Assembly (NCBI RefSeq): GCF_011326755.1
Contig: NZ_JAAOIE010000013.1
Coordinates: 1 to 42,537 of the forward strand
Source: Cochlodiniinecator piscidefendens
Lineage (GTDB): Bacteria > Pseudomonadota > Alphaproteobacteria > Rhodobacterales > Rhodobacteraceae
Direction of reading: 5' to 3'
Length of the DNA stretch: 42,537 nucleotides
Positions 26,401 to 34,750 of the stretch are shown here, in pieces. The translations under genes and the position numbers were made by a program. Within the stretch, counting starts at the first letter, position 1, and each line of letters starts with the position of its first letter. Under the pieces are notes generated by a model. It was not told the origin of the DNA, did no database searches, and was given only the letters and a program-made list of their open reading frames with translations.

Positions 26401-27559
26401 TGCTCCTGTTCGCGGTTTTGATCAAAGCGAATTTGAAACTCGGACTCTGAATGCGCAAAAAAGAATGGCAGAGCAAAACCTAGATGGTTTGCTTTTATTG
26501 TCAGAACCTGAAGTGCGTTATTTTAGCGGCTTTCAAACTTTGTTCTGGCAAAGCCCAACACGGCCTTGGTTTCTGTTCGTGCCAGCTTCAGGAAAGCCAA
26601 TTGCGATCATCCCGGAAATTGGCGCGGCACTTATGCGTCAATCATGGCTCGAGGATATTCGCACTTGGAGCGCCCCTGCCCCAGAGGATGATGGCATCAG
26701 CTTATTGACCGACCTCTTAGCGCCATTGGCGGCTAAGGGTGCCCGTCTTGGTGTGATGAAGGGTCACGAAACGCTTTTGCGTATGCCGCTAGGAGATTGG
26801 GAGCGCCTTGTCGCGAACTTGCCGGGTTTGGAAATGCCAGATGCGACCGCGCTGGTGCAAGGCTTGCGTATGGTGAAGTCTCCGGCGGAGATTGAAAAGC
26901 TTGCACATATCTGTGCAATTGGTTCGTCCACCTTTGCGCGTATTCCTGAGATCATCAGCGAAGGGATGCCATTGGAAGAAGTCTTCCGAGGATTCCGACG
27001 CGAAGCATTGTTAAACGGTGCCGATGATGTTCCTTATCTTGTGGGTTCTGCAGGATTAGGAGGATATGAAGATGTTATCGCTCCGCCATCACGCCGTCCG
27101 CTGCAAAAAGGTGATATCCTGATGCTCGACACAGGTGCCACGTGGGATGGGTATTTTTGTGACTTCGATCGTAACTATGCAATTGGCACGCCTGACGATG
27201 AATCGCGTCGTGCTTATGATGTATTGTTTCGCGCGACAGAAGCAGGTCTTGCCGCAGCTAAACCGGGGCAAACTTGCCGTGGACTGTTCCAAGCGATGCA
27301 GTCTGTTATCGCTGAAATGGATGATCAGGGCGGTGATATTGGGCGTTTGGGGCACGGGCTAGGAATGCAATTGACCGAGCAACCTTCGCATGCAGCGTTT
27401 GATAATACTGTACTTCAGGAAAACATGGTGCTGACACTGGAACCATCGCTTGGCTACGGAGAGAAACGTATCATGGTACATGAAGAAAATATCGTGATCC
27501 GTGCTGATGGCGCAGAACTGCTAAGCACACGCGCTGCACCTGAGATGCCGATCATTTAA
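26390..27559 (+). CDS. M24-family metal-dependent hydrolase (Xaa-Pro peptidase-like)
   Basis: 389 residues from the ATG at 26390, preceded by GGAGGGCGCAC and overlapping the lyase by 11 bases. All five metal ligands of the pita-bread fold are visible: D247 (LDTGATWDGYF), D258 (CDFDR), H322 (GHGLGMQ), E351 (TLEPSL) and E365/E366 (VHEEN). It is therefore a genuine metallohydrolase of the Xaa-Pro type, unlike the metal-free M24 protein at 34751. Role in the operon: probably opens an amide or cyclic bond of the starting compound before the M20 enzyme acts, as DoeA precedes DoeB. Free peptide substrates are also possible. Confidence 0.85.
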   Translation: MPLNAPVRGFDQSEFETRTLNAQKRMAEQNLDGLLLLSEPEVRYFSGFQTLFWQSPTRPWFLFVPASGKPIAIIPEIGAALMRQSWLEDIRTWSAPAPEDDGISLLTDLLAPLAAKGARLGVMKGHETLLRMPLGDWERLVANLPGLEMPDATALVQGLRMVKSPAEIEKLAHICAIGSSTFARIPEIISEGMPLEEVFRGFRREALLNGADDVPYLVGSAGLGGYEDVIAPPSRRPLQKGDILMLDTGATWDGYFCDFDRNYAIGTPDDESRRAYDVLFRATEAGLAAAKPGQTCRGLFQAMQSVIAEMDDQGGDIGRLGHGLGMQLTEQPSHAAFDNTVLQENMVLTLEPSLGYGEKRIMVHEENIVIRADGAELLSTRAAPEMPII

Positions 27560-27584
27560 CCAATCCATCTTTTGTAAAACGTGA

Positions 27585-27620
27585 AAAATGGCCTGTTCGC
27601 ACAAACGAACAGGCCATTTT
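27585..27620. terminator. Bidirectional terminator, 15-bp perfect stem
   Basis: AAAATGGCCTGTTCG (27585-27599), loop CACAAA and CGAACAGGCCATTTT (27606-27620) lie between the convergent M24 and Rieske genes. A/T runs flank the stem on both strands, so it can end transcription from both sides. Confidence 0.88.
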
Positions 27621-28778
27621 CTATTTGTCATGATCGCGTAATTGACGCGCAAGGTATTGTTGAAAATACCAAACCGTGCGTTCTTTTGGCGAAAGCCGAC
27701 CAGGTTCGGCGGCCAAGGCCCCAGCGTTTTCAGCGATAGAACCGATAATAGGCTTATCTTCTTCGTTTATTGCGTCAAAGCCTGCTTTCAGTTCCGCCGC
27801 GTAAGCATCGCGTTCTTCTTTTCCTTCAGGAAGAGTGCCGGGAAAAATATCAGATCCCCAGAAGACTTTCACCTTATCAACTCCGTAGGGCTGCAATGAA
27901 AGCCAGAATGTACGCTCTCCAACAATAGAAACCACGTGGCAAGGAAAAATTGCGAAAAGCACCGCCTTTGTCTTTTCCTCTTCCGTCAATTGCGTGTTGG
28001 CCATCGGAAGATCAGAACTGCGTTCATAGCTTTTGCCCGGTACACGACCCTGTTCATACAGGCTATAGGCATCACCACCATGCAGCGCGTTAGCCAATTT
28101 GGTTGGCATTGCAGGCTCGATGGTTTTGGCGTGCGCTACAAAGAGGTGATAACCTTCGACAAAGTTCTGAACGAGAATTTTCCAGTTGGTGTCCCAGATT
28201 TCTTCTGCACGAAACAGGGTGGTGTATTCCGACATCCGATAGTTGGCGTAAGCATCGCTAATAGGTTGCAGCCTTGGTGCTAACGGCTTTGCTTCTGGGT
28301 CAAGTGATACGTAAACCCAACCTTCCCAAACCTCGACCTGAAACTGTGGGAGACATACTTCTTTCTTATCGAAGTTATCGCGCATGTGGGCCGCACCAAT
28401 GAGCTGACCATCCAAGTTATAAGTCCATGCATGGTAAGGGCAAGAAATACGGCCTTTGAGGTTTCCAGAGCCTTCTACCAATGTTGCCATACGATGACGG
28501 CAAACATTCGACATCGCCCGCAGAACGCCGTCGCGATCTCGTAAAACGATCACTGGGTCGCGACCAATTTTTGTAGTGCGGTAATCACCCGGGTTGCTGA
28601 ATTCATCAATCCGGCCAACACAAAACCATTCGTGGTTGAATATTTGGTCTAGCTCGAGTTCTAAGAACTCTGGCGATGTATATACCTGTGGGGGCGTTGC
28701 CTCAGCCAATTCATCGGGGAGTTCGGCATTGCGTTGCAGAGCATCCAGCAGTTCGTCTAAGGGCATATGTGGTTTCAT
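27621..28778 (-). CDS. Rieske non-heme iron oxygenase, N-demethylase-like
   Basis: 385 residues. Rieske ligands C93-x-H95 and C113-x2-H116 (VCRHRM...CPYHAW); mononuclear iron ligands H211 and H216 in NFVEGYHLFVAH. It belongs to the same broad family as GbcA and stachydrine demethylase but is clearly divergent from the GbcA-like protein at 13611 (no ECYHC segment). It is the last gene of the operon with soxBDAG, 26 bases after soxG, so a methylated amine substrate is likely: it could remove the first methyl and the Sox-type complex the last. No dedicated reductase gene is next to it; the GbcB-like protein or another could serve. Confidence 0.85.
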   Translation of the reverse strand: MKPHMPLDELLDALQRNAELPDELAEATPPQVYTSPEFLELELDQIFNHEWFCVGRIDEFSNPGDYRTTKIGRDPVIVLRDRDGVLRAMSNVCRHRMATLVEGSGNLKGRISCPYHAWTYNLDGQLIGAAHMRDNFDKKEVCLPQFQVEVWEGWVYVSLDPEAKPLAPRLQPISDAYANYRMSEYTTLFRAEEIWDTNWKILVQNFVEGYHLFVAHAKTIEPAMPTKLANALHGGDAYSLYEQGRVPGKSYERSSDLPMANTQLTEEEKTKAVLFAIFPCHVVSIVGERTFWLSLQPYGVDKVKVFWGSDIFPGTLPEGKEERDAYAAELKAGFDAINEEDKPIIGSIAENAGALAAEPGRLSPKERTVWYFQQYLARQLRDHDK

Positions 28779-28803
28779 GATTTATCCTTGCTAAAAGATT
28801 GGT

Positions 28804-29394
28804 TCACAAACTCTTTGGCTGTTGAACGGAGAGTCCATATTGTTGAGCGCTTTCAAATAGAAGTTCGCACAAAGACGCAGCAAAACTGCGCGGTATAAGT
28901 AAGTTGAACCCGTCTGCTCCGCGCCAAAGCGTTACGCCCACGTGGTGAAACGCCGTGGTCGCAGCGGTACCGACAGGAAATGCAGATAAGCGCAAATCGA
29001 TTGGTAGGAACTGGTTCAAGAGAGTTGCAGATTTTTCACCTGAAACCTGTATCCACGATCTTGAATGAAGAAGGTTCAAAGCGACACCCTGATCAACTTC
29101 CAGTGTTGGCTCCAGGGGCAGTTTACCTGTTGGCGTAATGAGCCACCATTTAAGTGGTTCAACGCGAAAAACGACACCTGCCCCACTTGATTGAACCGCT
29201 CTGGGATTTATTGCAGTTTGGCTGCCGATCAATTGTGCGGCATGATTGGCGACTGTTTCGACGGTGTTTTCCCAAGCTGCAAACTGGAACAAGTCGAAAT
29301 CTTTGATTTCTTGCAGAACGACATTGCTGATACCCTGATCACCGTGGCGTCCTAAGGTCAAAGTGCTTTGTAAAGATGTCACTGTGTTAACCAT
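28804..29394 (-). CDS. soxG: Gamma subunit of heterotetrameric sarcosine oxidase (SoxG) or N-methylglutamate dehydrogenase
   Basis: 196 residues with weak GcvT-fold similarity: GAGVVFRVEPLKWWLITPTG, then VALNLLHSRSWIQVSGEKSA and LLNQFLPIDLRLSAFPVGTA, which is the usual pattern of SoxG. I chose the ATG at 29394, which overlaps the soxA stop by eight bases and has AAGGGGAACGG upstream. SoxG packs against the alpha subunit's folate domain. MgdD of N-methylglutamate dehydrogenase has the same fold, so the symbol is provisional. Confidence 0.8.
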   Translation of the reverse strand: MVNTVTSLQSTLTLGRHGDQGISNVVLQEIKDFDLFQFAAWENTVETVANHAAQLIGSQTAINPRAVQSSGAGVVFRVEPLKWWLITPTGKLPLEPTLEVDQGVALNLLHSRSWIQVSGEKSATLLNQFLPIDLRLSAFPVGTAATTAFHHVGVTLWRGADGFNLLIPRSFAASLCELLFESAQQYGLSVQQPKSL

Positions 29395-32359
29395 GCATCC
29401 GTTCCCCTTTTGGATCAAACATGTGGGGTGAAACGATTTCAACTTCGATTTCGCCAGCTCGTGTTGGATCGGACGCGATGAGGGTCTGATTCTGCCAAGC
29501 CGCGTGTCCGCCCGTCACATAACCGAGCCCAATCCAGTGGCCCAATGCAGGTGAATGGGTTACGGCGGTGACCCAACCTTCGCCAAATCCTTTTACGTTT
29601 TCTTTTTCACATAGCAGCGCACCGCCGTTAAATGTTTGATTGCGGTTCTTAGGAAATATCCCCACCAGCTGCGCGCGATCCGATCTCGTCAATTCAGGTC
29701 TTTGGCGTAGGGCACTACCGATAAAGGCCTTTTTGGTTGATGCCATTTGCCCCAGACCCGCGTCGTCAATGGTTACTCTGCCGTCCAGCTCTGCACCGGT
29801 GACATGGCCCTTTTCGATACGCAACGTGCCAAGTGCCTCTAGTCCATAAAGGCAACCACCCATCGGTTTGGCCGCATCCCACAATAGATCCATCATCGCT
29901 TCGCCGTGGTCAGCGGAAACATATATTTCATAGGCCAATTCACCAGAGAAACTGATCCGGGCGATGAGGCAATCTATCCCACCTTTCAAGGTGGTCTTTC
30001 GGACGCCCATAAATGGTAAATTTTCAGCGGCGATCACACCTGCATCTTCTAAACAACTGGCAATTGCGGTACGGGCTTTGGGCCCGGCGATTGATACCCC
30101 TCCCCATTGGTCGGAAACAGAGCTGACATGTACCCGAAGTTCTGGCCATCGCAGCTGTAATAATTCCTCTAACCATACCATTACTTTGCCAGCATTGGTT
30201 GTTGTGGTCGTCATTAGGAAGCTGTTTTCGGATAGGCGCCAAGTGGTGCCGTCATCCATGACCATTCCGTCGTCACGTAACATGATCCCATAGCGGGCCT
30301 TGCCTACGGGAAGTTTAGCAAATGCATTTGTGTAGATGCGATTCAAAAACTCCGATGCGTCAGGGCCTTGCACCGCAATCTTTCCTAAGGAACTTACATC
30401 ACAAATTCCTAAGGTCTCGCGAACTGTGGTGGCTTCGCGAATGTAGGCCTCGTTGAGTGTTTCACCGGGCCTCGCAAAATACCATGGTCGATGCCATAGC
30501 CCTGCTTCAGTCATGGTCGCGCCATGCTTAAGGTTCCAGTCGTGCATAGGTGTACGGCGCAGGGGTTTAAAGTGCTCCCCTGTGTTTCGCCCCGCGAGTG
30601 CGCCGATCGCAATTGGAGTGTATGGTGGGCGAAATCGCGTCGTCCCGACATCAGGAATTTCTTTACCTAAAGCGTCTGCCATTAAAGCGAGCCCGATGAT
30701 ATTGCCCATTTTGCCTTGGTCTGTGGCCATTCCTAATGTTGTGTAACGCTTGAGATGTTCGACTGAAACAAAGCCTTCTTGATGTGCCAATCGTACATCG
30801 CTGGCGGTAACATCGTGTTGCGGGTCAACAAAACTTTTGGTTTTTTGACCCGCAATCCGCACCTCATAAAGGGGTTTTAGCGGACGCTCCCATCCGACAG
30901 CCGAAGGTGGTTTTACATCTTCGCCCATAGCCAATGAGGCGGCCGCAAGGCCGGAGGCTTCGCAATCGTCGTTTTGCCAGTACCCGGCGGCCGATCCCGC
31001 CATGGTGACATTGTCATTGCATTTACCGGGTAGAAAGCAGGCGTCTTTAGCGTTCCAAATTGGTTTTGACCCACGATGTGATTGGAGATTCACAACCGGG
31101 GACCATCCGCCCGACACGAGTAACAAATCGCAGGATAGAACGTCATCAGCGATCCATTGGGTGCCATTAGGTCGGGCCAATTGAACGCCAGAAACAATCT
31201 TGCGTCCAAGTGCTTTTAATGGGGCCAGTCCAGTTTTAACAACAACGCCAACCTGCGACATCTTGTTCAGGAGCGTATTGGATAACTCTGTCCGCAAATC
31301 TACAACGGTAACTTTCGCACCGGCCTTTACCAGATCAACGGCTGTCCGATAAACGGAATCGTTGTTTGTGGTGATGACGATGTCTTGGCCGGGTAGAACG
31401 CCAAACCGGTTTAAATAACTGCGCGCAGCATTGGCGGTCATAACACCGGGGCGGTCATTGTTCGTGAAGGCGACCAAACGCTCTAACGCCCCGGTTGCCA
31501 GAATGGTCGACTCTGCGCGTACGGTCCAGAACCGTTGCCGAGGCTGGTGCAATGGTTTTACCGAAAGGTGGTCGGTGACACGTTCCAACAGCCCTGCTGT
31601 GCCAAAGTCATACAGGCCAAATGCAGTGGTGCGTGTCATGATCCGAACGCCTGCGGCCTTTAACGCGTCTACTAATGTCGCGCGCTTTAACTCAACAACA
31701 GGGTCAGATTGATTTAGATAGTCTCCGCCGAGTTCGAAGTCCTGTTCGATCAGAATGACATCTTTGCCCTTCTTGGCCGCAGCCAGCGCCGCAGACAACC
31801 CGGCTGGTCCAGATCCAACCACCAGCACATCGCAATAAGCATGGCTATGATCGTAGTGGTCAGGATCTGCAGCGCGTGATGCTTCGCCCATGCCCGCCGC
31901 TTTGCGGATTAACTTTTCGTATTGCATCCAAATACCGGTGCCACGTCCCCATTCAAAGGGCGGCAGACCCATAAATGTCTTGTAATAGAACCCAGCAGAA
32001 AAGAACCGTCCAAACAAACCCAGTACTGCCCCAGCATCACAACGCACGTTGGGCCAAGCGTTTTGACCTTTTGCTGATAAGCCTGAAAACACTTCTTGAG
32101 TCGTTGCTTTAACGTTTGGATCTAAATATGCGCCCTCACCTAGGGTAACAATTGCACCAGATTCCTCGACCCCCGCTGACATGACCCCACGCGGGCGATG
32201 GTATTTAAAGCTACGCCCCAAAATCTGTTGACCGCTGGCCATCAAAGCAGAGGCAAGCGTGTCTCCCTCGAAACCCTCAATTGTTTTCCCATCCCAAGAA
32301 AACGTAACTCTGCGAGATCGATCAATTCGCCCGCCTGTGTTCAAACGAGTAGCGGTCAT
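29387..32359 (-). CDS. soxA: Alpha subunit of heterotetrameric sarcosine oxidase (SoxA) or N-methylglutamate dehydrogenase (MgdC)
   Basis: 990 residues in the usual SoxA order: an N-terminal ferredoxin-like domain (about 10-100; GRIDRSRRVTFSWDGKTIEG), a dinucleotide-binding oxidoreductase core (about 170-470; CDVLVVGSGPAGLSAALAAA) and a C-terminal GcvT folate-binding domain (about 610-985). The gene overlaps soxD by four bases. In the complex this subunit binds NAD and tetrahydrofolate and receives the methyl carbon as methylene-THF. The closely related MgdC oxidises N-methylglutamate; sequence by eye does not decide between them. Confidence 0.88.
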   Translation of the reverse strand: MTATRLNTGGRIDRSRRVTFSWDGKTIEGFEGDTLASALMASGQQILGRSFKYHRPRGVMSAGVEESGAIVTLGEGAYLDPNVKATTQEVFSGLSAKGQNAWPNVRCDAGAVLGLFGRFFSAGFYYKTFMGLPPFEWGRGTGIWMQYEKLIRKAAGMGEASRAADPDHYDHSHAYCDVLVVGSGPAGLSAALAAAKKGKDVILIEQDFELGGDYLNQSDPVVELKRATLVDALKAAGVRIMTRTTAFGLYDFGTAGLLERVTDHLSVKPLHQPRQRFWTVRAESTILATGALERLVAFTNNDRPGVMTANAARSYLNRFGVLPGQDIVITTNNDSVYRTAVDLVKAGAKVTVVDLRTELSNTLLNKMSQVGVVVKTGLAPLKALGRKIVSGVQLARPNGTQWIADDVLSCDLLLVSGGWSPVVNLQSHRGSKPIWNAKDACFLPGKCNDNVTMAGSAAGYWQNDDCEASGLAAASLAMGEDVKPPSAVGWERPLKPLYEVRIAGQKTKSFVDPQHDVTASDVRLAHQEGFVSVEHLKRYTTLGMATDQGKMGNIIGLALMADALGKEIPDVGTTRFRPPYTPIAIGALAGRNTGEHFKPLRRTPMHDWNLKHGATMTEAGLWHRPWYFARPGETLNEAYIREATTVRETLGICDVSSLGKIAVQGPDASEFLNRIYTNAFAKLPVGKARYGIMLRDDGMVMDDGTTWRLSENSFLMTTTTTNAGKVMVWLEELLQLRWPELRVHVSSVSDQWGGVSIAGPKARTAIASCLEDAGVIAAENLPFMGVRKTTLKGGIDCLIARISFSGELAYEIYVSADHGEAMMDLLWDAAKPMGGCLYGLEALGTLRIEKGHVTGAELDGRVTIDDAGLGQMASTKKAFIGSALRQRPELTRSDRAQLVGIFPKNRNQTFNGGALLCEKENVKGFGEGWVTAVTHSPALGHWIGLGYVTGGHAAWQNQTLIASDPTRAGEIEVEIVSPHMFDPKGERMHG

Positions 32360-32640
32360 TTTATCGCTTCCAATGCTGTGGTTAAGCCAGTTTGGGCAGG
32401 CCGTACGGATCGAATTTCATGCGTCATCGTATCGCGTTCTACCAACAACCACATTCTGCATCCGTTGACATGTTGCCATGTTTCAGTTTGCATTCCGCAA
32501 ATATTGTCACGCTGAAAAACAGCATCGTGCCAATCTTGGCTGGATGCCTCTAACGCCGGATACTGCACCGATCCATCACCGCCATAACTAAATTCGCTGT
32601 GGTCTCTGACGCCACAAAATGGGCAAGGAATTCTGATCAT
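32356..32640 (-). CDS. soxD: Delta subunit of heterotetrameric sarcosine oxidase (SoxD) or MgdB
   Basis: 94 residues with the zinc site of SoxD: CPFCGVRDHSEFSYGG at the start and HVNGCRMWLLVERDT, giving the expected Cys/His ligands. Length is normal for the family (about 85-100). It lies between soxB and soxA, 11 bases after soxB and overlapping soxA, and serves as the small structural subunit of the complex. Confidence 0.88.
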   Translation of the reverse strand: MIRIPCPFCGVRDHSEFSYGGDGSVQYPALEASSQDWHDAVFQRDNICGMQTETWQHVNGCRMWLLVERDTMTHEIRSVRPAQTGLTTALEAIK

Positions 32641-32651
32641 TGTGTACCTCT

Positions 32652-33923
32652 TTAACCGTGAAGTTTCGGATCAGCGCCGGCGCCGCGTTCATCAATCTGA
32701 AGGCCGCGTTCAAACCGCTTTAGATCATGATTTGCGATCACCTTATGGGGGCGGTCATTTGCAATGAGATCTGCAAAATAGGTTCCTGCAGCTGGGGTTG
32801 CTTTGAAGCCCCCATAGTTCCAGCCAGCATTCAGGTAGAGGTTATCAACGGGCGTTTTGCAGATGAAATGGGATCCATCCATCGACATGTCGACGACGCC
32901 CGACCAATGGCGCAACAGCCGAACACGGCCCAAACACGGTAGAACGGCCATTGCCGCTTCGGCGACGTCTTGGACAATGGGTAGATTGCCTTTTTGAGCA
33001 TAGGATTTATACCAATCTAGATCGCCGCCAAAGACCATTCCACCTTTGTCCGATTGTGAAATATAGAAGTGTGCGCCGCCCATGCCAAAAACGACAACCT
33101 GATCAAGTAGGGGTTTAAGTGGTTCAGATACAAAGGCCTGCAGTTTGTGGGATTCAATGGGGAGCTGACCCATGCCAGCCATCGACCAAAGCCGCGATGT
33201 GTTCCCAGCAACTGCCAAGCCGACTTTATGAGTCTTAATCGTACCGCGGGATGTTTCGATTGCGGTTATTCGGTTCGTGTTACGCGTTATTCCGGTAACT
33301 TCGCAATTCTGAATGATATCAACGCCAAGTGCATCTGCGGCCCTTGCATACCCCCAAACAACAGCATCGTGGCGGGCAGTACCCGCACGCTGTTGAACTG
33401 CTGCGCCCATAATCGGAAACCGAGCATTGGGACCATAGTTTAAATGGGGCACTGCTGTTTTAAGTTGATCCAGTCCCCAAATTTCAACATCTGGTGTACC
33501 CGTTTGACGCATAACGTTATAGTTGCGCGCAGCGCCATCAATTGCGCCCGGACTATGCAAAAGCGAAATATGAGACCTTTGGCTGAACATGACGTTGTAG
33601 TTCAACTCGTGACTTAAGTTCTCCCAAAGCTTCAGAGAGTCTTCGTAGAATTCACGATTTCCCGGTTGTGCATAGTTTGAACGCACAATGGTAGTATTGC
33701 GTCCAGCATTCCCGCCACCGATCCAACCTTTTTCGACCACTGCAATATTCTTTATGTTGTGGTTTTTAGCTAAATAATACGCGGTGGCGAGACCATGCAG
33801 GCCACCGCCGATCAGCACCACGTCGTAGTGGGATTTTGGTTCGGGGTCACGCCATTGACGCGACCAGCCCTTCTGGCCGGTCACACCGTTCCAGAAGACA
33901 TTCCAAGCGGAAAATCTAGTCAT
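32652..33923 (-). CDS. soxB: Beta subunit of heterotetrameric sarcosine oxidase (SoxB) or N-methylglutamate dehydrogenase (MgdA)
   Basis: 423 residues of the DAO fold: YDVVLIGGGLHGLATAYYLA, the SoxB hallmark GWIGGGNAGRNTTIVRSNY and RAGTARHDAVVWGYARAADA. In SoxB, FAD binds non-covalently and FMN is held by a His in this subunit. It starts the four-gene sox block, 31 bases after the EutA-like gene. The order B-D-A-G is shared by soxBDAG and mgdABCD, and the middle region (about 115-160) differs from the SoxB sequences I know best. An N-methyl amino acid is the substrate in either case. Confidence 0.85.
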   Translation of the reverse strand: MTRFSAWNVFWNGVTGQKGWSRQWRDPEPKSHYDVVLIGGGLHGLATAYYLAKNHNIKNIAVVEKGWIGGGNAGRNTTIVRSNYAQPGNREFYEDSLKLWENLSHELNYNVMFSQRSHISLLHSPGAIDGAARNYNVMRQTGTPDVEIWGLDQLKTAVPHLNYGPNARFPIMGAAVQQRAGTARHDAVVWGYARAADALGVDIIQNCEVTGITRNTNRITAIETSRGTIKTHKVGLAVAGNTSRLWSMAGMGQLPIESHKLQAFVSEPLKPLLDQVVVFGMGGAHFYISQSDKGGMVFGGDLDWYKSYAQKGNLPIVQDVAEAAMAVLPCLGRVRLLRHWSGVVDMSMDGSHFICKTPVDNLYLNAGWNYGGFKATPAAGTYFADLIANDRPHKVIANHDLKRFERGLQIDERGAGADPKLHG

Positions 33924-33954
33924 GGTTTTTCAATCTATGAGGGTCGGACTTGGT

Positions 33955-34749
33955 TTATTCCGACGGAAGCAAGGAGGTGCCAGGGTGCGAGAAAATTTGG
34001 CCAAAGCCCTCTAGCTGATCCGTAATTCCAGCGCGCCGCAAGCAGCTCCACATTTGGGCCTGGTTACTGGTAATCACGGGTTTTCCGGTAGCCTTTTCGA
34101 TCTCTTCTGCGGCTTCCAGCGCGCGAATGCCGCCGCAACTTAAGAAAATGACATCTGCGTCTGGTTGATCAATTTCAACCGCAAATTTTTTCCAATACTC
34201 TGGTGTCACAAGCCCCATGTCCCAACCACTGGCAATGTTTAAGCCTTGAATATCCAATACCTCAAAACCGCGTTCGATCAGAAACTCCGCTTCGGCTGTA
34301 TTAATTTCATCGAGATAAGGCGTACCCACAACGAGCTTTTTCGCGCCCAATTCGTTTAGAGCATCAAGAACTCCCTGGACCAGACACATTGGGCGTGCCC
34401 AAGGGGCCCCTTTTTTTATCTCTGACATCACGCGTTCTTCGCCGATCACAATAGATCCGCTGGTACAGCTGTAGCTTACCACATCTGGCTCCGCTTCGGG
34501 CTGAATGCGCGAGGCCGCGTCTGCCATATGTTCGATATGGCGGGACAACGTTTCATTTGTTGTATGATCATCTGTTTTTAGACGCGTGACATAAACAGCC
34601 ACCCCTTCAGGGGCCATATCTTTGAAATCACTTTCAGCAGAGGGGTCAGTGGACATCAGAATAAACCCGAGCTTGGCCCGATGGTGACGGCCCTTGTCCA
34701 TTTCTGGCGTCCGAGGTTTTGATGAAATTGTGTCGCCGGATTTAAACAT
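33955..34749 (-). CDS. EutA/maleate isomerase-like protein, second copy
   Basis: 264 residues of the Asp/Glu racemase superfamily, with C95 in SYSCTSGS and C205 in LSCGGIRA at the two active-site positions. It shares the family frame of the protein at 22257 but only limited sequence identity, so the two are old paralogues rather than a recent duplication. The gene begins one base after the M24 gene ends and precedes soxB by 31 bases. In ectoine clusters, EutA-like proteins also accompany an M24 hydrolase. The reaction is unknown. Confidence 0.8.
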   Translation of the reverse strand: MFKSGDTISSKPRTPEMDKGRHHRAKLGFILMSTDPSAESDFKDMAPEGVAVYVTRLKTDDHTTNETLSRHIEHMADAASRIQPEAEPDVVSYSCTSGSIVIGEERVMSEIKKGAPWARPMCLVQGVLDALNELGAKKLVVGTPYLDEINTAEAEFLIERGFEVLDIQGLNIASGWDMGLVTPEYWKKFAVEIDQPDADVIFLSCGGIRALEAAEEIEKATGKPVITSNQAQMWSCLRRAGITDQLEGFGQIFSHPGTSLLPSE

Positions 34750-34750
34750 T

